From Candidatus Sodalis endolongispinus (GTDB taxonomy: Bacteria > Pseudomonadota > Gammaproteobacteria > Enterobacterales > Enterobacteriaceae): 64,000 nucleotides of DNA. Under the pieces are notes generated by a model that worked only from the letters and a program-made list of their open reading frames with translations, made no database searches and was not told where the DNA came from. The translations under genes and the position numbers were made by a program. Location of the stretch: the NCBI RefSeq assembly GCF_018777395.1, contig NZ_JAFJYC010000001.1, forward strand, positions 1,488,001 to 1,552,000, read 5' to 3'. Below, one piece after another: positions 11,714 through 20,118 of this stretch (positions within the stretch are counted from its first letter, which is position 1; each line of letters begins with the position of its first letter).

Positions 11714-12520
11714 ATGGCGTCGAATAAGTGGATAGATTTGAATCAGCGGGTCGTTATCGTGACCGGCGGGAGCTCAGGGATTGGTGCGCATATTGTCAGC
11801 GACCTGCTGGAAAATAATGCCCGGGTCATTGTCGAGTATATCCAATTACCGGATGTGGCCAGCCGCGCGGCCGGGGTAGATTACCGCTTGTGCGATATCA
11901 CCGATCGCACATCATTTAAAAAGTTTGTTGATGATGTCTATCGTCAGTATCAGCGTATTGATGGTTTGGTCAACAATGCAGGGGTCAATCGCGCCCGGTT
12001 GTTGGTCGACTATTACAGCGAAACGCCGCAGTATGAATTAAGCGACGACGACTTTGATTTTATGGTGCTAGTCAACCAAAAGGGGCCTTTTATTTGTACG
12101 CAGGAGGTCGCCCGCATCATGATCCGCCAAAAACAAGGCGCGGTGGTGAATATTCTTTCCGAGGCCGGCATTGAAGGTTCAAGAGGACAGAGTTGTTATT
12201 CCGCGACCAAAGCCGCCGTTCATGGCTTCACCCTGTCTTGGGCAAAGGAGTTGGGTGCGTTCGGTATTCGGGTGGTTGGCGTTGCACCCGGCATCAATGA
12301 GCCGACGCCGATGGGGGATGCCAAGCACCGTGAAGCGCTGGCCTACACACGCGGTATGAAGGCGACGAACATCGATGAAGATTACAGCCAAAAAATACCT
12401 CTTGGCCGTCAGGGAAAACTGGATGAAATTGCCAATCTGGTTACCTGGCTGCTATCCGACAAGTCCAGCTATATCACCGGCACCACCATAAATATCACGG
12501 GAGGCAAATCTCGCGGCTAA
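11714..12520 (+). CDS. Short-chain dehydrogenase, sorbitol-6-phosphate dehydrogenase (SorD)-like
   Basis: A 268-residue SDR with the Rossmann motif VTGGSSGIG near residue 17, NNAG near 91, catalytic Ser in NILSEAG and YSATK (Tyr/Lys). The C-terminus reads GTTINITGGKSRG. It resembles SorD, the D-glucitol-6-phosphate dehydrogenase of sorbose operons, and it heads an operon whose next genes are EIIA, EIIB, EIIC and EIID in sorFBAM-like order. The substrate is inferred to be a polyol or ketose phosphate. The RBS GGAGAG precedes the ATG. The frame is intact. Confidence 0.85.
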   Translation: MASNKWIDLNQRVVIVTGGSSGIGAHIVSDLLENNARVIVEYIQLPDVASRAAGVDYRLCDITDRTSFKKFVDDVYRQYQRIDGLVNNAGVNRARLLVDYYSETPQYELSDDDFDFMVLVNQKGPFICTQEVARIMIRQKQGAVVNILSEAGIEGSRGQSCYSATKAAVHGFTLSWAKELGAFGIRVVGVAPGINEPTPMGDAKHREALAYTRGMKATNIDEDYSQKIPLGRQGKLDEIANLVTWLLSDKSSYITGTTINITGGKSRG

Positions 12521-12547
12521 TCCTTTTCATTTCTGGCAGGAAATTTT

Positions 12548-12970
12548 ATGGATAAATTAAATGTTGTCCCCTGGTTATTCGTCATTTCACATGGTCGCTT
12601 TGGCAACGAACTGGTTAATAGCTGCGAAATGATTTTAGGTAAAATCGAGAATATTTATTGTTTTTCATTAATGCCGGGCATGGCGCCTGAGAAATTAATG
12701 GAAGAAATGGGCGAGGTGTTAAAACGGTCACCCACCCATAGCATCATCTTTACCGATATCTATGCCGGCACGCCGTCAAACGTCGCAACGGTATTCGCCA
12801 AACGCAAAGGGTTTCCGGTGATTTGCGGCATGAACCTTCCCATGCTGATTGAGGCCGAGATGCACCGTAATGAGTTAAGTATTGAGGAACTGGTAAACCG
12901 AATCATTGAAGCTGGCGGTGAAAGTATTAAAAACGTGACATCAATAGCCAACGGGAATACCTATGAATAA
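12548..12970 (+). CDS. PTS EIIA component, mannose/sorbose family (SorF-like)
   Basis: Cytoplasmic phosphocarrier of a mannose-class PTS permease. It has 140 residues, with the phosphorylatable His in FVISHGRFGNEL near residue 15 and the typical IIFTDIYAGTPSNVA segment. The last codons overlap the EIIB start by 8 nt. The frame is intact, although its membrane partners downstream are broken. Confidence 0.9.
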   Translation: MDKLNVVPWLFVISHGRFGNELVNSCEMILGKIENIYCFSLMPGMAPEKLMEEMGEVLKRSPTHSIIFTDIYAGTPSNVATVFAKRKGFPVICGMNLPMLIEAEMHRNELSIEELVNRIIEAGGESIKNVTSIANGNTYE

Positions 12971-13460
12971 TATAAAACTGGTACGGGTCGATTTTCGCCT
13001 CATTCATGGGCAAGTCATTACAAAATGGCGAAATATTATTTCCGCTACCGAGATCGTTATTGTCGATGACAAATTATCCAAAGACCCTTTTTTGGCCGAT
13101 ATCTATGTGATGGCGGCGCCACCAGGCGTCGATGTCCATGTCATGGCTGAAGATGATTTTATCAAAGCCTCTCAGGAGTGGTACTTCGACACCAATAAAA
13201 GCAACGTACTGGTGTTATTCAAATCCATCGGTAACGTCAGGCATCTGATGGCAAGGGATGTTGTGTTCAAAGAAGTTCAGGTTGGGGGGCTGGGTGGCGG
13301 TGTCAACCGGCGCAGCGTAGTGAACGGCATATCCATTGATGATCAGGATTTGCAGGATCTCAAATTTATTCAGTCGCAGGGAACCGCCGTCTACTTCCAG
13401 GTCACCCCGGAGGAAGTCAAATTAACGTTGGATAAGGCCATTACGCGTCTGGAGGGTTGA
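12963..13460 (+). CDS. PTS EIIB component, mannose/sorbose family (SorB-like)
   Basis: 165-residue EIIB that takes phosphate from EIIA and passes it to the sugar. The active-site motif is VRVDFRLIHGQVITKW (His near residue 15), and KEVQVGGLGGGVNRRSVVN is typical of the sorbose/mannose class. It overlaps EIIA and is followed by the EIIC start 2 nt after its stop. Confidence 0.92.
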   Translation: MNNIKLVRVDFRLIHGQVITKWRNIISATEIVIVDDKLSKDPFLADIYVMAAPPGVDVHVMAEDDFIKASQEWYFDTNKSNVLVLFKSIGNVRHLMARDVVFKEVQVGGLGGGVNRRSVVNGISIDDQDLQDLKFIQSQGTAVYFQVTPEEVKLTLDKAITRLEG

Positions 13461-13462
13461 CT

Positions 13463-14198
13463 ATGTGGGAAGTCGCGATTTTTACAGGGCTTTGGTATTG
13501 GATATGTAAAACCGATGTCGGTTATGCCATTACCCACGCCATCCGTCAGCCATTATTTGCCTCGGTACTAATTGGCTTAATAATGGGTGACGTCACGCAG
13601 GCGGTCATCATCGGTGCGGCGATTCAAATCCTGTACATCGGTCTGGTGGCGGCGGGCTCCAACCTGCCGGCCGATGACTGCCTGGCCGGCCTTATCGCTA
13701 CCGCTCGCCTTAAACACAGGTCTCTCGCCGAAGCTGGCTATCGCTATCGCGGTGCAGGTCGGGGTAATGGGCGTCTTTCTCGATCAATTCAGGAAAACCG
13801 TCAACGCCGTCTTCGTGCATATGGCGGATAAATACGCTGAAGAAGGCAATGTACGCCAAATTAAGCTGTGCGCCATCTTCTGGCCGACTCTGCTTGGCTT
13901 CTTCATCCGTTTCCCGATGCCCTTCCTGGCTAATCTTTACGGTAAAAACAGTATCAATGCATTTCTAAACAGTGTACCGGAATGGCTGATTCATGGTTTC
14001 AGCGTCGCGGGCGGCCTGCTACCTGCGCTCGGCTTTGCCTTGACCATTTTTGTCATTGGCAAAAAGGCGCTGCTACCCTGGTTTTTCATCGGCTATTTCC
14101 TAGTGCAGTTCAGCGGTATCCCAGTCTTCGGCGCGGCGATTTTCGGCCTCAGCGCAGTATTGCTCATCTCTTATTATCAAAATAAAAAAGAAGCGTGA
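13463..14198 (+). pseudogene. PTS EIIC component, mannose/sorbose family, frameshifted
   Basis: Membrane channel subunit of the mannose-class permease. The N-terminal part (MWEVAIFTGLWYW... QILYIGLVAAGSNLPADDCLAG) is in one frame, and the rest (LALNTGLSPKLAIAIAVQVG... to 14198) is in another. The switch falls near 13700-13720, as expected from a one- or two-base indel. Both parts are otherwise well conserved and together give about 245 residues, close to normal. The ATG at 13463 is preferred because GGAGGG lies just upstream. Confidence 0.87.
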
Positions 14199-15025
14199 GT
14201 ATCTTACCTATGTACCCTAAAGAGATAACAGAAAAGGATGTAAAAAATAGCTGGCTCTATTATTACATCGTTGCAGAAATGGGGATTTCCTACGAGCGGT
14301 TACAGGCGCTGGGCTTTACCACCGGCATTCTGCCCATTTTGCAAAAGCTGTATCCTGACCCGGAAGATTTGAAGCTTGCCATCAAGCGTCATTTGGTGTT
14401 TTACAATACCGAGGCCGTCTTCGGTGCGCCGATTAACGGTATCGTTATCGCCATGGAAGAGCAAAAAGCCAAAGGGGCAGATATCGATGATGACACCATC
14501 ACCGGTATCAAAACCGGTTTGATGGGCCCGATGGCGGGTATAGGCGACTCCATTGACTGGGCGACGCTGAAGCCGATTATCTTTGGCCTTGCGGTGACGC
14601 TTTCGGCTAACGGAAGCATTCTCGGCGCCTTTTTCCTACTGCTGTTGCCGATTATCCAGATTGTGGTTGGCCGAAAATTGGCGGCCTATGGTTATCGCGC
14701 CGGCCAGGCGTCCATCCGGTAAATTTTACAATCTGGCCATATCCGCATGCTGATTACTGGCGCCAGTACATTGGGTCTTTTTATGATGGGCGCGTTGTCA
14801 TCGACCTATGTGAAGCTCAGTACGCCGCTACAGTTCAGTTTTGGCGAACAGAATAAACCTTCCGTATTGCAGCAGGTTATCGACAATATTGTCCCCGGTG
14901 TTTTGCCGCTACTGGCGGTATTTGGCATCTACTGGTGGCTGATAAAACTCAACCAGAATTTCACCATCATTATGCTATTGATTGTGGCTATTGCAATTAT
15001 CGGGGCATTACTGGGCATATTTTAA
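14195..15025 (+). pseudogene. PTS EIID component, mannose/sorbose family, in-frame TAA
   Basis: Second membrane subunit of the permease, about 275 residues if read through. The frame is identical on both sides of a single TAA at 14720-14722 (GQASIR-stop-ILQSGHIRMLITGAS), and the downstream part continues with the family's C-terminal membrane segments to 15025. The family region GLMGPMAGIGDSIDWATLKPI is present. Translation may begin at the GTG at 14195, overlapping the EIIC stop, or at the ATG at 14210. With EIIC also broken, this permease should not transport. Confidence 0.87.
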
Positions 15026-15036
15026 CAGGAGGTGCT

Positions 15037-16176
15037 GTGCAGGCCGTCCATTTTGGCGCAGGCAGTATCGGCCGGGGATTCATCGGTGATTTACTTCACG
15101 ACGGCGGTTATGACATTACGTTTGTGGAGAATAATGACGCCCTGAATACACAAATAAAACAGTATAAAGGCTACGACATCTGGCTTATCGAAAAGGGGTA
15201 TCAGCGCAAATTTATCCCGGTCGCTAATGCGCTGTCGCCGGTTAAGGATCGGGCGCTGGTTGTGCAGAAAATAACGGAGGCGGATCTCATTACGACGGCG
15301 GTATGGGCGGATAATCTGCGCCATATCGCGCCGCTCCTTCTGGAGGGACTTCAGGCGCGGCGGGCGGCGGGGAAAAACCGCATCAATATCATTGTCTGTG
15401 AGAATGCGCGTTTTAACGGTGAATTGCTGAAAAAAGAAATCGCCGCGCTGGGAGAGCCCGACGTCGATGCCCTGGCCGCTTTTCCCAGCACCGCCGTCGA
15501 CCGGATGGTGCTGGCCTCTACGCGCAATCAGCAGCAAAGTATTGATGCCGGCGTGGATTACGAACTAGTCATTGATAAAACCAAGCTGATTGCACCGGCG
15601 GCGCAACCGCTTCCCGGTGCAGTATATACCGATAATTTACAGCAATACATGGACCGCAAACTTTATATTATCAACGGCGGTCATGCCTGGGCGGGTTATA
15701 TGGGGCATTTGCAGGGATATGTCACCATGCAGCAAATATTCGCCGACGACGCGCTGGTTGACGCTATTCGCCAGTCGATGAGGGAAACCGCACGATTGCT
15801 AAGCGTCATTTATGGTTTTAGCGTCGCAGAGCTGGATGATTATATTCGATTTGTTATCAATCGATTTCGCACACCCGGCGTGGTGGATACGGTACAGCGT
15901 GTCTGCCGCTCGCTGATTCGTAAATTATCTGCTGGCGATCGCCTGACCGGCCCTTGTTTACAATGCGAAGAAAAAGGCTTGCCCAATGATTTATTGATTA
16001 AAGGCATTGCCGCCGCACTTCGCTATAACGATCCTGACGATGAGCAAAGCGTTATCTTGCATCGCTTTATTGCGGATCATGATATTAGCCGGGCCATTAG
16101 CCATTTTACCGGTATACAGGAGAGTAGCGACCTGCATAATAAAATTATGAAAAGTTATGCCGCAGTAGATTTTTAA
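15037..16176 (+). CDS. Mannitol-1-phosphate 5-dehydrogenase-like (MtlD family)
   Basis: NAD-dependent polyol-phosphate dehydrogenase of the long-chain mannitol dehydrogenase family. It has 379 residues from a GTG start with an excellent RBS (AGGAGGTGCT). The N-terminal Rossmann motif is VHFGAGSIGRGFIGDLL, the family motif ENARFNG corresponds to CEN in MtlD, and DKTKLIAP and KLYIINGGHAWAGYMG (catalytic Lys/His region) follow. The frame is intact. In E. coli MtlD converts mannitol-1-phosphate to fructose-6-phosphate; the substrate here is unknown but should be a hexitol or related phosphate. Confidence 0.85.
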   Translation: MQAVHFGAGSIGRGFIGDLLHDGGYDITFVENNDALNTQIKQYKGYDIWLIEKGYQRKFIPVANALSPVKDRALVVQKITEADLITTAVWADNLRHIAPLLLEGLQARRAAGKNRINIIVCENARFNGELLKKEIAALGEPDVDALAAFPSTAVDRMVLASTRNQQQSIDAGVDYELVIDKTKLIAPAAQPLPGAVYTDNLQQYMDRKLYIINGGHAWAGYMGHLQGYVTMQQIFADDALVDAIRQSMRETARLLSVIYGFSVAELDDYIRFVINRFRTPGVVDTVQRVCRSLIRKLSAGDRLTGPCLQCEEKGLPNDLLIKGIAAALRYNDPDDEQSVILHRFIADHDISRAISHFTGIQESSDLHNKIMKSYAAVDF

Positions 16177-16200
16177 CGCACGATTTATTTAGTAGTCATT

Positions 16201-16866
16201 ATGTCTTTTGCCAACAAAGACGAGCTGCTTATTGCCAAAAATATGGTCGCCATTATTCAGAAAAATAAATCCTGGCTAAGCGAAATAGACGGCGCGGCGG
16301 GGGATGGCGACCACGGCATTAATATGAATAAAGGCTTCACGCTGGCGGCCGAGAAATTCACCCCCGAAATGACCATGAGCGAAGCCCTTCTCCTTATCAG
16401 CCAGATATTAATGGGCGAAATCGGCGGCTCGATGGGGCCGCTTTATGGCTGCTGGTTCCGCGGTTTAAGTCGCGCCAGCGGCGACCGTTCGGTTATTGAC
16501 GCCGCCACGCTGCAAACAATGTTCGACAAAGGGTTGAGCGACCTGCGTACATTAACCCCGGCGCAGCCCGGCGACAAAACGCTGCTGGATGTGCTTGTCC
16601 CGGCGCTGGAGGCCCTTAACGCGGCGATCGCGACAGTGGCAAGCGAGGAAGCGGCATTAAGCGCCTTGAAAAGCGCGGCGCAGGACGGTTTTGACGCCAC
16701 GCGCGCCATGCAGGCGCGGATTGGCCGGGCCAGCCGCCTGGGTGAACGCAGTATTGGTCATCCAGACGCAGGCGCAGGCTCATGTTTGCTGCTGCTGTCC
16801 GCCTTCGCAGACACGGCAATCTTACTCATCGAACAAGGGAAAGCGCATGCAACGACTCCTGAATGA
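16201..16866 (+). CDS. Dihydroxyacetone kinase ADP/ATP-binding subunit DhaL-like
   Basis: 221-residue DhaL/DAK2 domain protein. The Mg-nucleotide loop GAAGDGDHGINMNKG supplies the Asp ligands, and GGSMGPLYG, PGDKTLLDVLVPA and GERSIGHPDAGA are family landmarks. It pairs with the DhaK homologue that starts 20 nt before its stop. No DhaM is nearby, so the kinase may use ATP directly, as in two-subunit ketose kinases. Its substrate could be dihydroxyacetone or a C4 ketose. Confidence 0.88.
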   Translation: MSFANKDELLIAKNMVAIIQKNKSWLSEIDGAAGDGDHGINMNKGFTLAAEKFTPEMTMSEALLLISQILMGEIGGSMGPLYGCWFRGLSRASGDRSVIDAATLQTMFDKGLSDLRTLTPAQPGDKTLLDVLVPALEALNAAIATVASEEAALSALKSAAQDGFDATRAMQARIGRASRLGERSIGHPDAGAGSCLLLLSAFADTAILLIEQGKAHATTPE

Positions 16867-17866
16867 TCCCGACCGCGTGGTGGATGACATGCTCGACGGT
16901 TTCTTACGCGTCCATGCCGAAAGCGTACAGCGCTGCGATGAAAACCCGCGGGTTATTACCCGTACAAGCGCAGCGCAGCCCCCCGGTAAAGTGGGGCTTG
17001 TCACTGGCGGCGGCAGCGGGCATGAACCCGCTTTTCTCGGCTATCTCGGCGAGGGCATGCTCGACGCGGTCGCCGTCGGCGAAGTGTTTTCGTCCCCTAC
17101 CGCCAACGCGTTTCTCGCGGCGATCCGCGCTGCCGACCAGGGCCAAGGCGTGGCCTGCTTGTTCGGTAATTACGCCGGTGACAGCATGAACGTTCAGATG
17201 GCGATCGCCATGGCGGAGGATGAGCACAGGCGGGTCAGGATAGTAAAAGCCCGGGATGATATCGCCTCGGCGCCGCACCAGGACGCGGAAAAACGTCACG
17301 GTATCGCGGGCGGCGTTTTCATGTTGAAGACCGCCGGGGCGCTGGCGCAGCAGGGCGGAACGCTTGAGCAGGTGATACAGCTCGCCGACAAAACTGCGCA
17401 ACGCACCCGCAGTATTTGCGTCGGGCTGTCGCCGTGCGTGATCCCAGCCGTGGGTAAACCAAATTTTACCATCGCGCCGGGGACGTATGAGTTTGGCATC
17501 GGTCATCACGGCGAAGCCGGCCAGCGCGTGGCTCCCCTGGAGAATGCGCAAGATATCGCGCGGCAAATGGTCGACGCGCTGAGGGAAGACTTCGGCCTGC
17601 AAGCAGAAAAAGGCGCTTTCGCCATGATGGTTTCCGGTCTGGGCACCACGCCGCTGATGGAGCAGTACCTGATGGCCGGACATATCGTTGACGAGTTAAC
17701 CGGTCACGGCGCGCAGGTTTGGCGGCTTTACGTCGGCGATTACGTAACGTCGCTGGATATGAACGGCCTGTGCCTGACGCTATTGCTGCTCGACGACGAA
17801 CTGAAACGTTTCCTGACTTTGCCGGCCGCGCCGCTGGGGCTGGGGCTGGGTCTGGCTTCATTGTAA
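16847..17866 (+). CDS. Dihydroxyacetone kinase substrate-binding subunit DhaK-like
   Basis: 339 residues. DhaK binds dihydroxyacetone covalently through a His, found here in FGIGHHGEAG near residue 220. GGGSGHEPAFLGYLG near 45 and NYAGDSMN (catalytic Asp) near 110 are conserved. The ATG at 16847 is chosen because it gives the family N-terminus MQRLLNDPDRVVDDMLDGF; the frame is open further upstream but overlaps DhaL without homology. A GGGAAAG RBS lies inside dhaL. The C-terminus is rich in Leu-Gly. Confidence 0.9.
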   Translation: MQRLLNDPDRVVDDMLDGFLRVHAESVQRCDENPRVITRTSAAQPPGKVGLVTGGGSGHEPAFLGYLGEGMLDAVAVGEVFSSPTANAFLAAIRAADQGQGVACLFGNYAGDSMNVQMAIAMAEDEHRRVRIVKARDDIASAPHQDAEKRHGIAGGVFMLKTAGALAQQGGTLEQVIQLADKTAQRTRSICVGLSPCVIPAVGKPNFTIAPGTYEFGIGHHGEAGQRVAPLENAQDIARQMVDALREDFGLQAEKGAFAMMVSGLGTTPLMEQYLMAGHIVDELTGHGAQVWRLYVGDYVTSLDMNGLCLTLLLLDDELKRFLTLPAAPLGLGLGLASL

Positions 17867-17884
17867 CGACATAAGGAATGAAAG

Positions 17885-18526
17885 ATGAAACTCCAATTGG
17901 CATTAGACGAATTACCGCTGGATGAGGCGCTCGCCCTGGCGGAAAGCGTACTCGAGTACGTTGATATCATTGAGATAGGCACCCCGTTCGTGATTGCCCG
18001 CGGCATGGAAGCCGTACGCCGTTTCCGTGAGCGTTTCCAGGAAAAGAAAATTCTGTCCGATGAGAAGATCATGGACGGAGGCTATTTTGAAAGCCAGCTC
18101 GCCTTCGACGCGGGTGCGGATTATGTTACGGCTTTAGGGGTCACCGATATTCTGACGGTCAAAGGCTGTCTGCGGGCGGCGCATGACAGCGGCAAGGCAT
18201 TGGTGATTGATATGATTTGCGTGGAGGATTTGCCGGGGCGCATCGCCGAGCTGGAGGCCGCCGGGGTCAAAAATCTGGCGGTGCATACCGGAGCCGATCA
18301 GCAAGCTGCCGGGCGTCAGCCCATCGAAGATCTTAAAGTGATGAAACAGCACGCACGCCACTCCGCCATTTCCGTGGCGGGCGGGATTAATAGCCTGACC
18401 ATCCAGCAGTATGTCGATCAGCAGCCGGATGTGATTATCGTGGGTTCGGCTATTACCAAAGCGGACGATCCGGTGCTGGAAGCGCGACTGATTAAAACGG
18501 CGATGCTGGGAGGCGCTCATGAATAA
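17885..18526 (+). CDS. 3-hexulose-6-phosphate synthase (HPS, OMP-decarboxylase fold)
   Basis: 213 residues. HPS condenses ribulose-5-phosphate with formaldehyde to 3-hexulose-6-phosphate, or the reverse. Family marks are MKLQLALDELPL at the N-terminus, DIIEIGTPFVI, the metal/catalytic DxKxxD array in LSDEKIMDGG, VHTGADQQAAG, and the phosphate loop VAGGIN/IIVGSAIT. It closely resembles HxlA of Bacillus, and the following gene is its partner isomerase, which argues against the related keto-gulonate-phosphate decarboxylases. RBS AAGGAAT. It overlaps the next gene by 8 nt. Confidence 0.85.
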   Translation: MKLQLALDELPLDEALALAESVLEYVDIIEIGTPFVIARGMEAVRRFRERFQEKKILSDEKIMDGGYFESQLAFDAGADYVTALGVTDILTVKGCLRAAHDSGKALVIDMICVEDLPGRIAELEAAGVKNLAVHTGADQQAAGRQPIEDLKVMKQHARHSAISVAGGINSLTIQQYVDQQPDVIIVGSAITKADDPVLEARLIKTAMLGGAHE

Positions 18527-19082
18527 ATGCGACAACTTGTTGGCGATCCTGGCGGAGTTAACCGAAGATGCGCAGCAGATCGATAACGACAGCGTACAGG
18601 CGCTGGGCGATGCGATCTTGGCCGCCAAACGCGTTTTCGTCGCCGGCGCCGGCCGCTCGGGGTTTGCGGCCAGAGCATTTTCTAATCGCCTTATGCACCT
18701 GGGTTTCCAAGTGTGGTTTGTCGGCGAGCCCACGACGCCCTCCATTCAGCAGGATGATTTGCTGATTATCGGTTCCGGTTCTGGCGAAACGGGCAGTTTG
18801 GTGACCATGGCGCAAAAGGCGCATAAACAAGGGGCGACCCTCGCCACGCTGACTATTTATCCACAGCACAGCATAGGGCAACTCGCCGCGGTGACGATCG
18901 CCATTCCCGGTATCACCGCCAAAAGTGAAGACGCTTCCACCAAAGCGGCGACGGTGCAGCCGACGTGGTCGTCGTTTGAACAGCTGAGCTGGTTGATTTA
19001 TGACAGCGTCGTGATTCGCCTTAAGCAGCTAACGGGACAGAACGACACACAAATGTTCAGCCGCCACGCCAATCTGGAATAG
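18519..19082 (+). CDS. 6-phospho-3-hexuloisomerase (PHI, SIS domain)
   Basis: 187-residue SIS-domain isomerase interconverting 3-hexulose-6-phosphate and fructose-6-phosphate. It has AGAGRSGFAARAFSNRLMHL near residue 40, IIGSGSGETGSLV near 85, and the characteristic C-terminus TQMFSRHANLE, as in Bacillus HxlB. The ATG overlaps the HPS stop (ATGAATAA), so the two are co-translated. The last codons lie inside the first unit of a 36-bp tandem repeat that continues beyond the stop. Confidence 0.88.
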   Translation: MNKCDNLLAILAELTEDAQQIDNDSVQALGDAILAAKRVFVAGAGRSGFAARAFSNRLMHLGFQVWFVGEPTTPSIQQDDLLIIGSGSGETGSLVTMAQKAHKQGATLATLTIYPQHSIGQLAAVTIAIPGITAKSEDASTKAATVQPTWSSFEQLSWLIYDSVVIRLKQLTGQNDTQMFSRHANLE

Positions 19083-19172
19083 CGGCCAATGCGCAGCCCT
19101 CACGCCAAACCGGAATTACGGCCATCGCGCCGCCGTGACGCCAAGCCGAAATAGCGGCCAACGCGCCGCCGT
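19065..19172. repeat. 36-bp tandem repeat, three units, starting inside the PHI gene end
   Basis: Units 19065-19100, 19101-19136 and 19137-19172 each begin (C/G)ACGCCAA and contain CGG/CGA-AAT-(A/T)-CGGCCA, with a fourth partial unit at 19173. The first unit includes the final codons and stop of the PHI gene, so the array looks like duplication of a gene's 3' end with later divergence. Confidence 0.75.
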
Positions 19173-19223
19173 CACGCCAGGCGCCCCCTCTCCGCCCGCG
19201 CGGATGGGGTTTCCGGGCCGCTG

Positions 19224-19982
19224 CTAAAAAGATCCGCGATGCCTCCCTGAACACCGACACCGCATGCTCCCGATGTGGGCAATGCGCCTACGGTTCGTTG
19301 ATAAGTGTAGACCGGCAATAGGATCAGGACGACGAAGCGGCCTGTTCAAGGCGCCGCAAGGCAACAACCTCGCAGCCAGCGCGGCATCCTCCTGCGCCAG
19401 TACCGCGTCAAAAATGGCGCTATGCTCTCGAAAGGAAAGATTAATCGTTTGCGGATCGTGGCGAAAGGTGTAGCGGCGGAATAACTCCAGCTGCACCACC
19501 AGCCTGCGGTAAGTGTCATACAGCGCCGGGTTACCAGTATATTTGACCAGCAGGTCGTGAAACTGGAAGTTGAGCGGCGTGTACACGGCGATATCCTGGC
19601 GTTCAAGGCAACCGGCCATCTGCCGCAACACCTCGCGCAGCTGCTCGTCTCCCGCCGGCGTCAGCTGTTGAGCCACCAGCGAGCCGGCTAATGCTTCCAG
19701 CGGAATGCGCACCTGATAAATTTGCAGCGCCTGCGCCATATCCAGCCGCCGTATCCGCACCCCACAGTTTTTCTCGAATAACACCAGACCACGTTCTTCC
19801 AGCATGTGAAATGCCTCCCTGACCGGGCCGCGAGAAATGCCCATTTCGGCCGCAATCGTCGCCTCACGTAGGGGCGAACCGGGCGCTAATTCTCCCGCGA
19901 CAATACGGCGCTCCAGCTCAACCTGTACCACATTGGTCAGCGATTGGGTGCGCAACAGGGTAATCGTATCAGGCGTGTTCAT
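19224..19982 (-). pseudogene. GntR/FadR-family regulator of the phosphonate locus, frameshifted C-terminus
   Basis: Winged-helix N-terminal domain (ERRIVAGELAPGSPLREATI, then ISRGPVREAFHMLEERGLV) followed by an FCD ligand-binding domain to about residue 205. The last 45 or so residues are Arg-rich and unlike the family. Another frame reads VVALRRLEQAASSS-stop, ending at 19324, a natural-looking FCD C-terminus, so a frameshift near 19365 is likely. The core may still fold. Its position, divergent from phnD, suggests control of phosphonate uptake and hydrolysis. Confidence 0.75.
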
Positions 19983-20118
19983 AGCACTCTCACATCACAT
20001 TGAAACGGCGTAGGCAAATAATAGAACAGTGTCGCTTAATTGTAAATTGTCAACAATATGCAATAATCCTCCCTTAGCATGTCACACGACACCTTAATGC
20101 TGTTATTGGAGATGAACC

